From contig CAYPZI010000008.1 in NCBI GenBank assembly GCA_964415185.1, positions 1 to 55,607 of the forward strand: a stretch of 55,607 bases of DNA, given 5' to 3'. The position numbers were made by a program, and so were the translations under genes. Shown here one piece after another: positions 35,629 through 45,256 of this stretch. This stretch comes from CAYVBJ01 sp964415185 (GTDB lineage: Bacteria > Bacteroidota > Rhodothermia > Balneolales > Balneolaceae). The notes beneath the pieces were generated by a model. That model was not told where the DNA came from. It searched no databases and was given only the letters and a program-made list of their open reading frames with translations. How positions within the stretch are numbered: position 1 is the first letter of the stretch; every line of letters begins with the position of its first letter.

Positions 35629-36216
35629 ATGGCCCTGCAGGATGAGATATTGGATGTTGCCCGTAAAATTTTAATCAGAGACGGATTTTCGAAATTGTCG
35701 ATGAGAAGAATTGCAAAGCAAACGGGTGTTACGGCTACGAGTATCTATCTTCATTACAAAAATAAAGACGAGCTCCTTTTGGCGCTTGTAAACCAAAGTA
35801 TTGACAGGCTGATTGAAAAGCTTGAAAACAGTGTGAATGGGGGAACCGATGCCATCGAAAAGCTTCAGCTTGCCGGGAAGCAGTACCTGGATTTTGCTAT
35901 AGAGCATCCGCAGGAGTACGAAATTATTTTTGTAGTGCGTCCCGATGAGATGCCCAAATTTCCGAAACAGAAGTTTCAGAATATCCGGCGTGGCTATGAG
36001 CTGATTGCCGGTATTATCGAGGAAGGGGTTGAAAACGGGCTTTTGGAAGAAAAGAACCCGCTTCTGGCGGCCTATACGATTTGGTCGCAGCTCCACGGCG
36101 CCGTATCGGTGGTTATAAGCAAGCGGCTCGATACCCGGATTGACAAACAACAATTTTTAAATCACGCTCTCGAACATGCCATTGAAGGATTTGTGAGCAG
36201 AAAAGTAAAAGTATGA
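35629..36216 (+). CDS. TetR/AcrR-family regulator
   Basis: A 195-residue regulator from the ATG at 35629; a GTG at 35596 is in frame, but its extra residues run through the palindrome. The N-terminal HTH is ILDVARKILIRDGFSKLSMRRIAKQTGVTATSIYLHYKNKDELLLALV. The C-terminal ligand domain includes IWSQLHGAVSVVIS. It is followed after 22 bp by fadE, so it probably controls fatty-acid oxidation in response to acyl-CoA, as several TetR regulators do. The ligand is inferred from context. Confidence 0.88.
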   Translation: MALQDEILDVARKILIRDGFSKLSMRRIAKQTGVTATSIYLHYKNKDELLLALVNQSIDRLIEKLENSVNGGTDAIEKLQLAGKQYLDFAIEHPQEYEIIFVVRPDEMPKFPKQKFQNIRRGYELIAGIIEEGVENGLLEEKNPLLAAYTIWSQLHGAVSVVISKRLDTRIDKQQFLNHALEHAIEGFVSRKVKV

Positions 36217-36225
36217 TCAACAAAC

Positions 36226-36231
36226 AGGAGG
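36226..36231 (+). promoter_or_regulatory. Strong Shine-Dalgarno of fadE
   Basis: A perfect AGGAGG lies 7 bases before the fadE ATG. It is one of very few consensus ribosome-binding sites in the window and fixes the start. Confidence 0.75.
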
Positions 36232-36238
36232 AACCGTC

Positions 36239-38737
36239 ATGCAATCAATCATAGACCAATTCGCTTTTTTTGGAAATATTCCGGCATGGGCCGGAATTGT
36301 GGGTGTCATAGCCATTGCCATTTTGTTCGGCTATACCGGGGCGCCACTCTGGCTCTGGGCAATAGCCGGTGTATTTGCACTTGTTGGAGTCGGAGCGCCC
36401 GTCTGGGTGCTGGGTGTATTCCTGGCCCTGGCTGTTTTGTTCAATGTGAAGCCAATCAGGAGAGTGCTTATATCAGGTCCCCTGATGAAACTGCTGGATG
36501 CTTTGAAAATCCTGCCTGCCATCTCCGAAACTGAGCAGACCGCCATTGAAGCCGGTACCGTTTGGGTGGAAGGTGAACTCTTTTCAGGCAATCCCGACCT
36601 GAAAAGGATGAGCAGTGAACCCTATCCCGATCTTACCGATAAAGAGAGAGAATTCGTGGAAGGCCCGGCAGAGGAACTCTGCAAAATGGTAGACGACTGG
36701 AAAGTGTTTCAGCGTAAGGATTTTGATAAAAAAACGTGGGAGTTTCTGCGTGAAAATAAATTTTTCGGGCTGATCATACCCGAAAAGTATGGTGGGCTCG
36801 AATTTTCAGCCAATGCCCACAGTGCTATCATCGGCAAACTGGCTTCGCGATGCGGCCCGTTAGCAACAACCGTGATGGTTCCCAACTCCCTCGGCCCGGC
36901 TGAACTGCTGATGCACTACGGTACACAGGAGCAAAAAGATCACTACCTGCCCCGTCTTGCAAGGGGAGAAGAGATGCCGTGTTTCGCCCTAACCGAGCCG
37001 AATGCAGGCTCCGATGCCGGCGCGATGCAGAGCACCGGGGAAGTGTTCAAGGATGATGACGGCAAGCTCTTCCTGAAACTGAACTGGAACAAGAGGTATA
37101 TCACCCTGGCGGCAATTTCCACGGTGATTGGCCTGGCCTTCAAACTTCGTGATCCTGAAAACCTGCTCGGCAAAGGCATCGATTTGGGAATCACGGCTGC
37201 GCTGATTCCGAGCGATACGGAAGGTGTGATTCTTGGCAAACGTCACGATCCTCTGGGTATACCGTTTTATAACTGCCCAACCCGCGGCAACGATGTGGTG
37301 GTCCCGATCGATGCCATCATCGGCGGAGCAGATGGTGCCGGAAACGGCTGGCGCATGCTGATGGAATCACTGTCTGTCGGACGCGGCATTTCACTTCCGG
37401 CACAGGCGGCGGGCGGAGCCAAAGCGGCTATGAGAGCCGTGGGGGCGTATGCAGCCATCCGCAAGCAGTTCGGTTTGAATATCGGTAAATTTGAGGGTAT
37501 CGAGGAGCCGATGGCGCGTATCGGCGGATTCAGCTACCTGATGGATGCCGCCCGTACCTACACCTGCGGCGCACTCGACATGGGAGCCAAACCTGCTGTT
37601 GTAACAGCCATCGCGAAATACAACTTTACCGAGCTGGGCCGAAAGATCATTAACGACGCAATGGATATCCTCGGTGGAGCAGGTATTTCCCGCGGGCCGA
37701 GAAACCTGCTGGCTCACAGTTATATGGCTACACCGATTGCAATTACGGTGGAGGGCGCCAACATCCTTACGCGCACACTCATGATTTTCGGGCAGGGGGC
37801 AATCCGAAGCCACCCGTATGCCTACAAAGAGATTGAAGCCCTGATGAATAAAGATGTAAAAGCTTTCGATAATGCTTTTTTCAAGCATCTCGGCCACGTG
37901 GTACAGAATAAAGTCAGGGCATTTATGCTCAGCCTTACCCGCGGACGCCTTGCCGGGTCGCCGGTGAAGGGCCCTGCTGCCAAATATTATAAAAAGCTGG
38001 CCTGGGCTTCGGCTTCGTTTGCATTCATGGCTGATATCGCCCTTGGTTCCTACGGCGGAGCTTTGAAAATGAAAGAGAAACTTTCCGGCCGTTACGCAGA
38101 TATCCTGAGCTGGATGTACCTTGCAACGGCAACCCTGAGGCGATACGAGGCGGAAGGGCAGCGAAAGGAAGACCGTGATTTCTTTGAGTGGTCGATGCAG
38201 TATGCTTTCTATCAAATCCAGGAAGCATTTGACGGCATTTACCGTGAAATCAGGGTGCCCGGCCTGAGCTGGGTATTCAGGGGGCCGGTGGCATTATGGT
38301 CGCGAATCAACCGGATAGGAACCATGCCTTCAGATAAACTCGGACACAAGGTGGCACAGGCCATGCAGATACCCGGCGAGCAACGCGACCGGCTGACATC
38401 GGGAATCTTTGTTACCGAATCGACCGATGAAGCTCTCGGAAAATACGAACATGCACTGAACCTCATTGTGAAAACCTGGCCTGTGTACAAAAAGCTCTAT
38501 AAGGCAACCAAAAGCAGGGAGATTCCGAAAGCTCATGTCCTGGAACAGATAGAACCTGCACTTGAAAAAGGAATCATTTCAAAAGACGAAGCAGACCTGG
38601 TCAAAAAAACAGAAGATGCAAGACTCGATGCCATCCAGGTGGATGAATTTACCCTTGAGGAGTATGAAAACGATCTGGCAAGCCCGCCGTCCGGAACCGG
38701 GCTGACAAAAGAAAAGGCGAAACAGTTTATGGTTTAG
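36239..38737 (+). CDS. fadE: FadE-type acyl-CoA dehydrogenase
   Basis: A long acyl-CoA dehydrogenase of 832 residues doing the first oxidation step of fatty-acid beta-oxidation. Two or three hydrophobic helices at about residues 10-65 anchor it to the membrane, as in E. coli FadE. The dehydrogenase core has CFALTEPNAGSDAGAM, VGRGISLPAQAAGGAKAAMRAV, MDILGGAGISRGPRNLL and GANILTRTLMIFGQG. The C-terminal 300 residues match the extra DUF1974 domain of FadE. It is the second gene of the tetR unit, with a hairpin overlapping its stop. Confidence 0.95.
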   Translation: MQSIIDQFAFFGNIPAWAGIVGVIAIAILFGYTGAPLWLWAIAGVFALVGVGAPVWVLGVFLALAVLFNVKPIRRVLISGPLMKLLDALKILPAISETEQTAIEAGTVWVEGELFSGNPDLKRMSSEPYPDLTDKEREFVEGPAEELCKMVDDWKVFQRKDFDKKTWEFLRENKFFGLIIPEKYGGLEFSANAHSAIIGKLASRCGPLATTVMVPNSLGPAELLMHYGTQEQKDHYLPRLARGEEMPCFALTEPNAGSDAGAMQSTGEVFKDDDGKLFLKLNWNKRYITLAAISTVIGLAFKLRDPENLLGKGIDLGITAALIPSDTEGVILGKRHDPLGIPFYNCPTRGNDVVVPIDAIIGGADGAGNGWRMLMESLSVGRGISLPAQAAGGAKAAMRAVGAYAAIRKQFGLNIGKFEGIEEPMARIGGFSYLMDAARTYTCGALDMGAKPAVVTAIAKYNFTELGRKIINDAMDILGGAGISRGPRNLLAHSYMATPIAITVEGANILTRTLMIFGQGAIRSHPYAYKEIEALMNKDVKAFDNAFFKHLGHVVQNKVRAFMLSLTRGRLAGSPVKGPAAKYYKKLAWASASFAFMADIALGSYGGALKMKEKLSGRYADILSWMYLATATLRRYEAEGQRKEDRDFFEWSMQYAFYQIQEAFDGIYREIRVPGLSWVFRGPVALWSRINRIGTMPSDKLGHKVAQAMQIPGEQRDRLTSGIFVTESTDEALGKYEHALNLIVKTWPVYKKLYKATKSREIPKAHVLEQIEPALEKGIISKDEADLVKKTEDARLDAIQVDEFTLEEYENDLASPPSGTGLTKEKAKQFMV

Positions 38738-38776
38738 TAAAGCAAGAATTCATTTTAATTCTTTTTATTTTTACTA
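38735..38776 (+). terminator. Terminator-like hairpin after fadE
   Basis: AGAATT pairs with AATTCT and is followed by TTTTT; an outer pair TAGTAAA/TTTACTA includes the fadE stop codon. A further imperfect hairpin with GTAGTTTTTG lies near 38860. Confidence 0.5.
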
Positions 38777-39041
38777 AATAATTATAAATATCATAGATTA
38801 ATTTAATCTGTATTTGGATACAAAAAAACCACTACCTTATACATTTTCAAGTAGTTTTTGTTGTAAACCGGAATAAATACTCTGCCATTTGTGATTTCAA
38901 TTCCACCAAATCAACCTTGTACATCTGCAAATCCTGTTCTTGCAATATTTTTAAATGTGTCAGAATCTCTGTTTTTTTCAAGTGACGGAAAAGTAGAGAG
39001 ACTATCCAATCTATGTTCATCCAAAAGAATCTGTTTTAAAA

Positions 39042-39180
39042 TTGATGGATTTTACAAAAAGAATCAGGAAACTCACCGGGTTGCCTGTTGGAATAAAAAT
39101 GTCGGTGGGTAAACTTTCTGAACTTGAATTGCTTGTTGAGGCAATGAGAACGACCGGTGAGGGCCCTGATTATTTTCTGC
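39042..39180 (+). pseudogene. Remnant of an FMN-binding glutamate synthase-family gene
   Basis: About 45 codons read DFTKRIRKLTGLPVGIKMSVG and then an AMRTTGEGPDYF stretch. This matches the substrate-barrel region of FMN-binding glutamate synthase-family proteins, where such a block is normally internal to a protein of some 500 residues. No flavin or Fe-S parts are found up- or downstream, and the frame ends soon after. A further 33-codon ORF at 39241-39342 (MSKEMPFEKYFEDDPDG...) follows but could not be identified. I read this as a decayed gene fragment. Confidence 0.5.
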
Positions 39181-39326
39181 TCGGCCGTGGCCCTAAGCTC
39201 GCAGTTGGGTTAAAGCAGTCTTTGAGATGTCATACGGCTGATGTCGAAAGAAATGCCTTTTGAAAAATATTTTGAAGATGATCCGGATGGAATTATCTAC
39301 CCGCCGTATGCATATAGAACAAAAAA

Positions 39327-39442
39327 CAGGCTGAAAGCCTGAAACAGGCAGAGCCATGATCGAGTCTAAAATGTTCGTTCATATTTATCTTCGTTAAGCA
39401 TCAGCTATCCAATAAAACGTCTGTTGCAGGCCTACAGCCTGC
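39327..39442. repeat. REP-like GC-rich hairpins
   Basis: CAGGCTGAAAGCCTG (39327-39341, perfect 6-3-6) and GCAGGC-CTACA-GCCTGC (39426-39442, perfect 6-5-6) share the AGGC/GCCT core. They sit between the gene remnant and the convergent TIGR02757 gene. Confidence 0.5.
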
Positions 39443-39523
39443 TGGCAACGAGGTTGAAGATTGAGATGTAAGTTATTGAACCGTGTCTGTAAATGCCCAA
39501 TGACTAAACCGATATTTTATCAT

Positions 39524-39537
39524 TGACACGACACAAG
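39524..39537 (-). repeat. Solo end of the TAGTGTC repeat family
   Basis: TTGACACGACAC at 39523-39534, preceded by TATCA, matches the right ends of the elements at 3250-3372 and 32289-32460. No matching left end was found nearby, so it is a solo or truncated copy. Confidence 0.4.
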
Positions 39538-39544
39538 TAAGGCT

Positions 39545-40381
39545 TTAAACCTTGTTCAGGTAAAAACGATTTGGAAGTTTGAGGTCCATCGCGCCAAGCC
39601 CGAAGAGGCCAAAGTCATATTTTACGGGATCTGCCGGGTCAAGCATTCTCAGTATATCGGTCAGTTCATGAACGGATTTCCAGTCATTCGCCCTTCGTGT
39701 TAGCAGCCCCAGTTTCCTGGATTGCCTGGCAACATGTACATCAAGAGGTACGAGCAGTTCCGAAGGATTCATAAAACTCCAGATGCCGGGATCAACCGTG
39801 CTATCTTTTCTGATGCACCACCTCAAAAACATATACATTCTCTTGCAGGAACCATTTTTTTCCGGTGTGGAAATATGTTTCCTGGTTCTCTTCCGGAATT
39901 CATCGTGCATATTAAAAAAACGATCATGAAAACAGGTCATCATTTCGGTTTGTCCAGTTTCAGTTTGCTTTTTACAATCAGCCCAAAAGGATTCGAAATC
40001 TGGGTAAATATCGTAAATACGTTTCATGGCGAGCATAATTCCACTGATATCAACCGGCTTGAAAGTCCGGTGCCTGAAATTGGTAAAGAGGTTAGTCTCG
40101 TTTTCTGTATAATTCAGGATAAAATCGTAAGGCTGAAAACCCATCAGGCCAAGTAATTCCTCAACTTTTCTGCAAACGATATCCCGCCTGCCCCATGCCA
40201 TCAAAGCTGCCAGGAAACCTGCAATTTCCCTGTCTTCTTTTCTTTCAAAGGCATACATGAATTGAACAGGATCATCTTTGATATACTCACTCCGTTCCAC
40301 CTTACGGTTTAACTCGTCAAGGTAAGGTTTTAGTTCTGCCAGCATCCGTGGACTTCTTTTACGCAGGCTTCTGTTCTTCAA
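39545..40381 (-). CDS. TIGR02757-family protein (DUF2400)
   Basis: A 278-residue protein of the conserved TIGR02757 family. The segment DREIAGFLAALMAWGRRDIVCRKVEEL and later KRMYMFLRWCIRKDSTVDPGIW and VPLDVHVARQSRKLGL are typical. The C-terminal part looks like the helix-hairpin-helix base-excision glycosylase fold (PADPVKYDFGLFGLGAM), so a DNA-repair role has been suggested for the family but is not proven. Its ATG overlaps the mutY stop by 4 bp, which fits a repair operon. Confidence 0.85.
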   Translation of the reverse strand: MKNRSLRKRSPRMLAELKPYLDELNRKVERSEYIKDDPVQFMYAFERKEDREIAGFLAALMAWGRRDIVCRKVEELLGLMGFQPYDFILNYTENETNLFTNFRHRTFKPVDISGIMLAMKRIYDIYPDFESFWADCKKQTETGQTEMMTCFHDRFFNMHDEFRKRTRKHISTPEKNGSCKRMYMFLRWCIRKDSTVDPGIWSFMNPSELLVPLDVHVARQSRKLGLLTRRANDWKSVHELTDILRMLDPADPVKYDFGLFGLGAMDLKLPNRFYLNKV

Positions 40382-41469
40382 TGATTTTGGCTGTCTTTTG
40401 AAAATTCTTTCTTAAGTTTTTCCACCAAGACTTTATTGGCTTTTGGAAACGGGTAATCATCTATTTCATCAATGCCAATCCATTTGAGCTTTTGGCTGGT
40501 GCGTGGTTCGGGTGTGCCATTTTCGATTCTGCAGAGATACGCATGCAGCGTTATACGGAAATGTGAATAGGCATGCTTAACTTCCATAAACTTATTCAGA
40601 ATCCCGGCTTCAATTCCGAGCTCCTCTTTCAGTTCCCTGATTACTGCCTCTTCATGAGTCTCATTACTCTTTTTTTTGCCTCCGGGAAACTCCCATAACC
40701 CGCCAAGCATGACATTTTCCGGCCTCAGTGCGATCAGAAGTTCATTATTTCCGTTTAAAAGAATGCCGACACAAATAGTGTGATGCGGAATCTTTTTTTT
40801 GGGCGATTTATAGGGGATATCATCGGTCATGGCTTTTTTATATGCAAAACAACCATGAGATAGCGGGCATTCGCTGCATTCAGGATTTTGGGGAGTGCAG
40901 ATGGTTGCCCCCAATTCCATTACGGCCTGGTTAAAATCACCGGGACGGTCATCCGGAATCAGGGATTGGGCGAGGCCTGAAATTTCATTTTTCGTTGACT
41001 GCTTGCGGATGTCCTCACTGATTCCAAAGTACCTGCTGAAAACCCTGATCACATTGCCGTCGACAACGGCGTGCGGTTTTTGAAATGCAATACTTAGAAT
41101 TGCAGATGCGGTGTAAGGCCCGATTCCTTTAAGCTTTATTATATCGGAATAGGCCCCGGGCAAGTTTCCATCCAATTTTTCAGATACGGCAATGGCAGCA
41201 TCCTGCATATTCCGCACCCTCGAATAATAGCCGAGCCCTTCCCACTTTTTCAGAACCTGTTGGCGGCTTGCCTGTGCAAGGTGATGAACCGTCGGAAAGT
41301 TTTCCAGAAACCTGTGATAGTATGGAATTACCGTGTCAACCCGCGTTTGTTGAAGCATGATTTCGGAAACCCAGATTTTATAGGGGTCGGAGGTGTTGCG
41401 CCAGGGCAGATCCCGTTTATTCTGATCGTACCAGTTTAGCAGCCGTTGAACAGGAAATGATTGTTCCAA
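40378..41469 (-). CDS. mutY: A/G-specific adenine DNA glycosylase
   Basis: Base-excision enzyme removing A opposite 8-oxoguanine, 363 residues. The catalytic-Glu region is SEIMLQQTRVDTVIPYY, the helix-hairpin-helix LKGIGPYTASAILSIAF, and the catalytic-Asp block VVDGNVIRVFSRYFG. The 4Fe-4S ligands are C-x6-C-x2-C-x5-C in ICTPQNPECSECPLSHGC. The C-terminal Nudix-like 8-oxoG recognition domain contains GGLWEFPGGKKKSNETHEEA with a recognisable Nudix-type helix. The upstream gene is 7 bp away. Confidence 0.96.
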   Translation of the reverse strand: MEQSFPVQRLLNWYDQNKRDLPWRNTSDPYKIWVSEIMLQQTRVDTVIPYYHRFLENFPTVHHLAQASRQQVLKKWEGLGYYSRVRNMQDAAIAVSEKLDGNLPGAYSDIIKLKGIGPYTASAILSIAFQKPHAVVDGNVIRVFSRYFGISEDIRKQSTKNEISGLAQSLIPDDRPGDFNQAVMELGATICTPQNPECSECPLSHGCFAYKKAMTDDIPYKSPKKKIPHHTICVGILLNGNNELLIALRPENVMLGGLWEFPGGKKKSNETHEEAVIRELKEELGIEAGILNKFMEVKHAYSHFRITLHAYLCRIENGTPEPRTSQKLKWIGIDEIDDYPFPKANKVLVEKLKKEFSKDSQNH

Positions 41470-41475
41470 AAGTTC

Positions 41476-43029
41476 CTAATTTTCCGGTTCTTCATCCGAC
41501 ATTTCAATGACCCTGATTTCTATATTCTGGGACGCGGCTGCCCCGAACTGGTCGGTTGCAATTACCCGGAAATTCCAGGTTCTTACCTGCTGCAAACCGG
41601 GTGTCCATGAAAAACGGCCGGTTTTTTCATCAATCCGAGAGCCGTCGGGCAGGTCAATTCCCATGTAGCGTATCAGTCCGGGATCTAATCCGTCAGGATC
41701 CACCGCTTTAATTTCAAGGCTGAAGGTTTCGGATGCCGGGATGGTAACCGGCCTTTGCGGAGTAAACCGGGGGGGCGCATTAAACGGTTTTAAGTCTACG
41801 GTAAACGAGGTGCTGTCGGTGAGTCCGCCGGATGTTGTGGCTAAGATGGTGACATTATGACGGCCGGTTTGAGTGGCAGTAGGCTGCCAATAAAATGAAT
41901 TTCCTTTCACGGAGGCATTTGTAATGGTTGATTGATAGGTATATTCAATTTCATCAGCCGGAATATTTTCTTCAATTTCAAGCGGAACAATCAGGGGTTT
42001 GGGAAACGGTATTGTAACATTACCAATTCTCTTCAGCGTGATTTTCTCAACGACTGGTGATGAAGAAGAGGCAGGTTTATCACCAACACTTTCTGTTGAT
42101 TTCAGATTAACAGGAAAAAAGCGATTATAATAGGAGGCCCATAATTTGTTACCGGCTGCTGCAAAGTAGTTTCCCGAAGCAGAATTTGTGCGCCATTTAA
42201 TAGTGTTTCCATCTTTATCGTAACCTAAAACCACCCCTTTTTCAGTGCGGATGAACAGTAAGTTATTCCACGTTTCAACTTTTTCAATTATACTCTCTGT
42301 ATTCAAAAGTGAATTGGTGTTACCGTTATTACCAATGATAAACAGAGAACCGGAGTCATCCGCCCCCAAAATGTTTTCAGAAGTGTAAAAAATCCGGGAA
42401 ACGTTCCTGTTTACCGAGACGGACTGACGATGATCCAGCTCATCCCTGTTTTCATCATAGTTGTATATTTCAATCGAGTTGCCGGATGTAAGAACGTAGA
42501 GAGTGGTGGAAAAATCGGTAATAATATCCAGGATGGTTCTGCCCTGCAACTTGCCACCTTCAATTTTCCGATGGTCTGTATCAACATCCTCGGGTGTTGA
42601 GAGATTAATTCTGACGAGTGAACCATCGTCCAGCACCACATACAGATTGTTGGCGATACGCCGGGTTTTAACCGGGGTGGCAGGTAAAATCGTAGCGGAA
42701 TAGACACCCAAAACAGAAGTCGGTTCCACTACGGTTAACCGTCTGCCCTCGCCATATAAATAGGCAAACCTGACATCTGCATGAAGGCGGTTTCCCCTGC
42801 GCTGCATCCCGGTCGATGAATAGAGCCACTGAAGTGAATCAGGATATGCCCTGAATACAATCAGCCCCTCCGATTCAGATAAGACATAGAGATGCGTTTC
42901 GGAGCTCTCAACAGCCGAAATGCCCGGTATTTCCATAAGATGTGTGTAATCTTGTGCAAGCTCGGGCTGTGCATAAACGGCCGAAGCCCATAAAAAAAGG
43001 ATAATTGATATAGGAAAATTTTTTTTCAT
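41476..43029 (-). CDS. Secreted propeller protein with Ig-like domains
   Basis: A 517-residue exported protein from the ATG at 43029 (MKKNFPISIILFLWASAVYAQ, signal peptide). The frame is open further upstream but overlaps the SDR gene. Residues about 30-340 show repeated strand units such as SETHLYVLSESEGLIVF and NNLYVVLDDGSLVRIN, a beta-propeller of PQQ-like appearance. The C-terminal third has two Ig/cadherin-like modules, including APPRFTPQRPVTIPASETF and GRFSWTPG, the usual putative-Ig pattern. It probably binds something at the envelope; no enzyme motif is seen. Confidence 0.7.
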   Translation of the reverse strand: MKKNFPISIILFLWASAVYAQPELAQDYTHLMEIPGISAVESSETHLYVLSESEGLIVFRAYPDSLQWLYSSTGMQRRGNRLHADVRFAYLYGEGRRLTVVEPTSVLGVYSATILPATPVKTRRIANNLYVVLDDGSLVRINLSTPEDVDTDHRKIEGGKLQGRTILDIITDFSTTLYVLTSGNSIEIYNYDENRDELDHRQSVSVNRNVSRIFYTSENILGADDSGSLFIIGNNGNTNSLLNTESIIEKVETWNNLLFIRTEKGVVLGYDKDGNTIKWRTNSASGNYFAAAGNKLWASYYNRFFPVNLKSTESVGDKPASSSSPVVEKITLKRIGNVTIPFPKPLIVPLEIEENIPADEIEYTYQSTITNASVKGNSFYWQPTATQTGRHNVTILATTSGGLTDSTSFTVDLKPFNAPPRFTPQRPVTIPASETFSLEIKAVDPDGLDPGLIRYMGIDLPDGSRIDEKTGRFSWTPGLQQVRTWNFRVIATDQFGAAASQNIEIRVIEMSDEEPEN

Positions 43030-43039
43030 AATGGGTAAT

Positions 43040-44017
43040 TCATAACCAGTGATGTTTCTTGTACCATCGGATTGTTCTTGAGATCCCTTCTTCGAGCGTA
43101 TATTCGGGCGAATAACCGATTTCACTATTTGCCTTTGAATTGGAACATGTCCATTCATGAATCATTTCATTCGCTTTTTCTTTATTAAATACAGGATATT
43201 TACCAAAGAAGGAAGCTGAAGTTTCAACAATCGAGGAAATTTTTTTTATTACCGCGGGACTAATCCGGATGGGTATCGTTTTTTTATTAAGTACTGTTGA
43301 TGTGACATTTCTGATGGTATTCCAGTCATAAATATCCGGACCTGAAATGAAATAGGTAGAAATCTCATTGCTATTGTTTGCCAAAGCCGCTTTTTTTATC
43401 CCCTGGATTACATCCTGAACATATACCATGGAGATTTTTGGGGATTTGCCGTCTCCTGCCATGGGACAAATTCTTGAATTCATCAGTTTAAAAAAGGTAA
43501 ATATCTGGTCCTCTCGTGGCCCGTATACGGCCGGTGGCCGTAAAATTATCACGGATAAGCCATTGCCGGCGGTATTATGAATCATCTCCTCCATCATCTT
43601 TTTTGATTCACCGTAACGGCTGATAGGGCTCATCGGATCCGATTCCGTGAGCGGCTCACCGTTTGCAGGGCCTGCAGCAGCCAGCGATGACAAAACAATC
43701 ATTTTTTTCACTCCGCATTTCATAGCCACACGCAAGAGGTTTTCGGTAGCCTCAACATTACCGCGAATAAAATCTTTCATATCGGATGCCATAACAACAC
43801 CAGCCAGGTGATAGACGGTATGCACATCTTCGAGTGCTTTATTAAGGGTTGAAATGCTGTGAAGGTCACCTTTAATCAATGTGTATTTTTTGCCTTTCAG
43901 CCATTTCTCCCGGTTTCTTACAAGGCATCTGACTTCGCTGACACTGCTGTCTGAAATCAGGGTATCAACAAGGTGGCTTCCGATAAAACCGGTTCCGCCT
44001 GAGACAAATGTTTTCAT
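43040..44017 (-). CDS. Extended SDR, NAD-dependent epimerase/dehydratase family
   Basis: A 325-residue extended short-chain dehydrogenase. The nucleotide site is FVSGGTGFIGSHLVDTL; the catalytic Tyr and Lys are in SRYGESKKMME, with a preceding SSLAAAG serine. The C-terminal half (YFISGPDIYDWNTIRNV) is of the sugar/steroid-type subfamily. It is divergent from the GT genes and 2.6 kb from serine palmitoyltransferase. In Caulobacter the ceramide reductase bCerR is also an extended SDR, so a 3-ketoceramide or 3-ketosphinganine reductase role is possible but unproven. Confidence 0.85.
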   Translation of the reverse strand: MKTFVSGGTGFIGSHLVDTLISDSSVSEVRCLVRNREKWLKGKKYTLIKGDLHSISTLNKALEDVHTVYHLAGVVMASDMKDFIRGNVEATENLLRVAMKCGVKKMIVLSSLAAAGPANGEPLTESDPMSPISRYGESKKMMEEMIHNTAGNGLSVIILRPPAVYGPREDQIFTFFKLMNSRICPMAGDGKSPKISMVYVQDVIQGIKKAALANNSNEISTYFISGPDIYDWNTIRNVTSTVLNKKTIPIRISPAVIKKISSIVETSASFFGKYPVFNKEKANEMIHEWTCSNSKANSEIGYSPEYTLEEGISRTIRWYKKHHWL

Positions 44018-44098
44018 TAATTATTATATTTTCAAACTGACTAAGCAGTAATATTCATTATTCCCAAAGATACAAGTTTGGGTTCGTATTAAAAAAAT

Positions 44099-45256
44099 AT
44101 GAGCAAATTTCGGCTGGCAATCTTTACAGGTAACTATAACCACATCAGGGATGGAGTTTCGCTTACTTTGAACAGGCTTGTAGATTTTTTGATGAAGAGG
44201 GATGTTGAGATCCTTGTGTTTGGCCCGACGGTGGAAAACCCCGAAGTGAACCATAAGGGAGAATTTGTGGCTGTTCCCTCAAGGCCTGCGCCGGGCCGTC
44301 CCGAATACAGGTTGACTACCGGTTTTTCAACCGAAGCAAAAGAGAAATTGGTGCGTTTTGACCCGGATATCGTTCACCTGGCTACACCGGATATTCTTGG
44401 TTACCGGGCCTTGCGATGGGGTGTTAAGAATGAGAAGATTATTGTTTCGTCTTATCATACTCACTTTCCAAGCTACCTGAAGTATTATAATTTGCAGTGG
44501 CTGGAACCATTGGGCTGGAAATATTTGCGATGGTATTACCGGCACTGTTCACAAATATTTGTTCCGACTCCATCGATGGCAGATGAACTGATTGAAAAAG
44601 GGATAGACAAGGGAATAATAATCTGGGCAAGAGGTGTTGAAACCGGGCGGTTCAATCCGGGAAAAAGATCTGCTGAATGGAGAAAAAAATACGGGATAAA
44701 AGAAGACGATGTAGTGGTTCTGTTTGTATCGCGTCTTGTGTGGGAAAAAAATCTTAAAATGTATGCTGATGTATGCAAGTCACTGATTGAAAAACACCAA
44801 AACCTGAAGGCTTTAGTTGTTGGCGACGGGCCGGCTGCCGATGGTTTGAAAAAGATGCTTCCGGATGCTATTATGACCGGTTTTTTAAAAGGTGAAAACC
44901 TCGCAACTGCCTATGCAAGCGGTGATGTGTTTTTGTTTCCTTCCGATACCGAAACTTTCGGAAGTGTAACACTTGAAGCAATGGCTTCCGGTTTGCCGTG
45001 TGTTGTAGCCGATGCCGCAGGAAGCAAATCTTTGGTAAAAAATGAAATTAACGGTTATAAAGCAGAAGTGAACGATTTTGATATGTTCAGGGAAAAAGTG
45101 GATGAACTTGTTTCAAGCCGTCAAAAGAGAGAGGAGATGGGAAAGAATTCTCTGGAGATAGCGAAACAATATAGTTGGGAAAGCATAAACGGTAAACTTT
45201 TAAATTGTTACCTGGAAATACTTAAGCAGGACGGAACGTGCGAATACTATACATAG
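44099..45256 (+). CDS. Glycosyltransferase family 4 (lipid GT-like) 1
   Basis: A 385-residue GT-B enzyme. The N-terminal acceptor half starts RLAIFTGNYNHIRDGVSLTL, with the YHTHFPSYLKYY motif common to GT4 enzymes acting on lipid or sugar-lipid acceptors (SqdX/MgtA-like). The donor half has FVSRLVWEKNL and the E-x7-E motif in SDTETFGSVTLEAMASGLP. No signal peptide, so a cytoplasmic or membrane-surface enzyme. Its 3' end overlaps the next GT gene by 19 bp, giving a coupled pair. Confidence 0.9.
   Translation: MSKFRLAIFTGNYNHIRDGVSLTLNRLVDFLMKRDVEILVFGPTVENPEVNHKGEFVAVPSRPAPGRPEYRLTTGFSTEAKEKLVRFDPDIVHLATPDILGYRALRWGVKNEKIIVSSYHTHFPSYLKYYNLQWLEPLGWKYLRWYYRHCSQIFVPTPSMADELIEKGIDKGIIIWARGVETGRFNPGKRSAEWRKKYGIKEDDVVVLFVSRLVWEKNLKMYADVCKSLIEKHQNLKALVVGDGPAADGLKKMLPDAIMTGFLKGENLATAYASGDVFLFPSDTETFGSVTLEAMASGLPCVVADAAGSKSLVKNEINGYKAEVNDFDMFREKVDELVSSRQKREEMGKNSLEIAKQYSWESINGKLLNCYLEILKQDGTCEYYT

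Noticed and set aside
37391..38215. 274-residue minus-strand ORF inside fadE
   Set aside because: It lies wholly antisense to the conserved dehydrogenase domain and its composition (many His, Cys, Arg) is typical of a shadow frame.
38891..39112. 73-residue ORF after fadE
   Set aside because: It overlaps the better-supported gene remnant in another frame and shows no domain or start signal.
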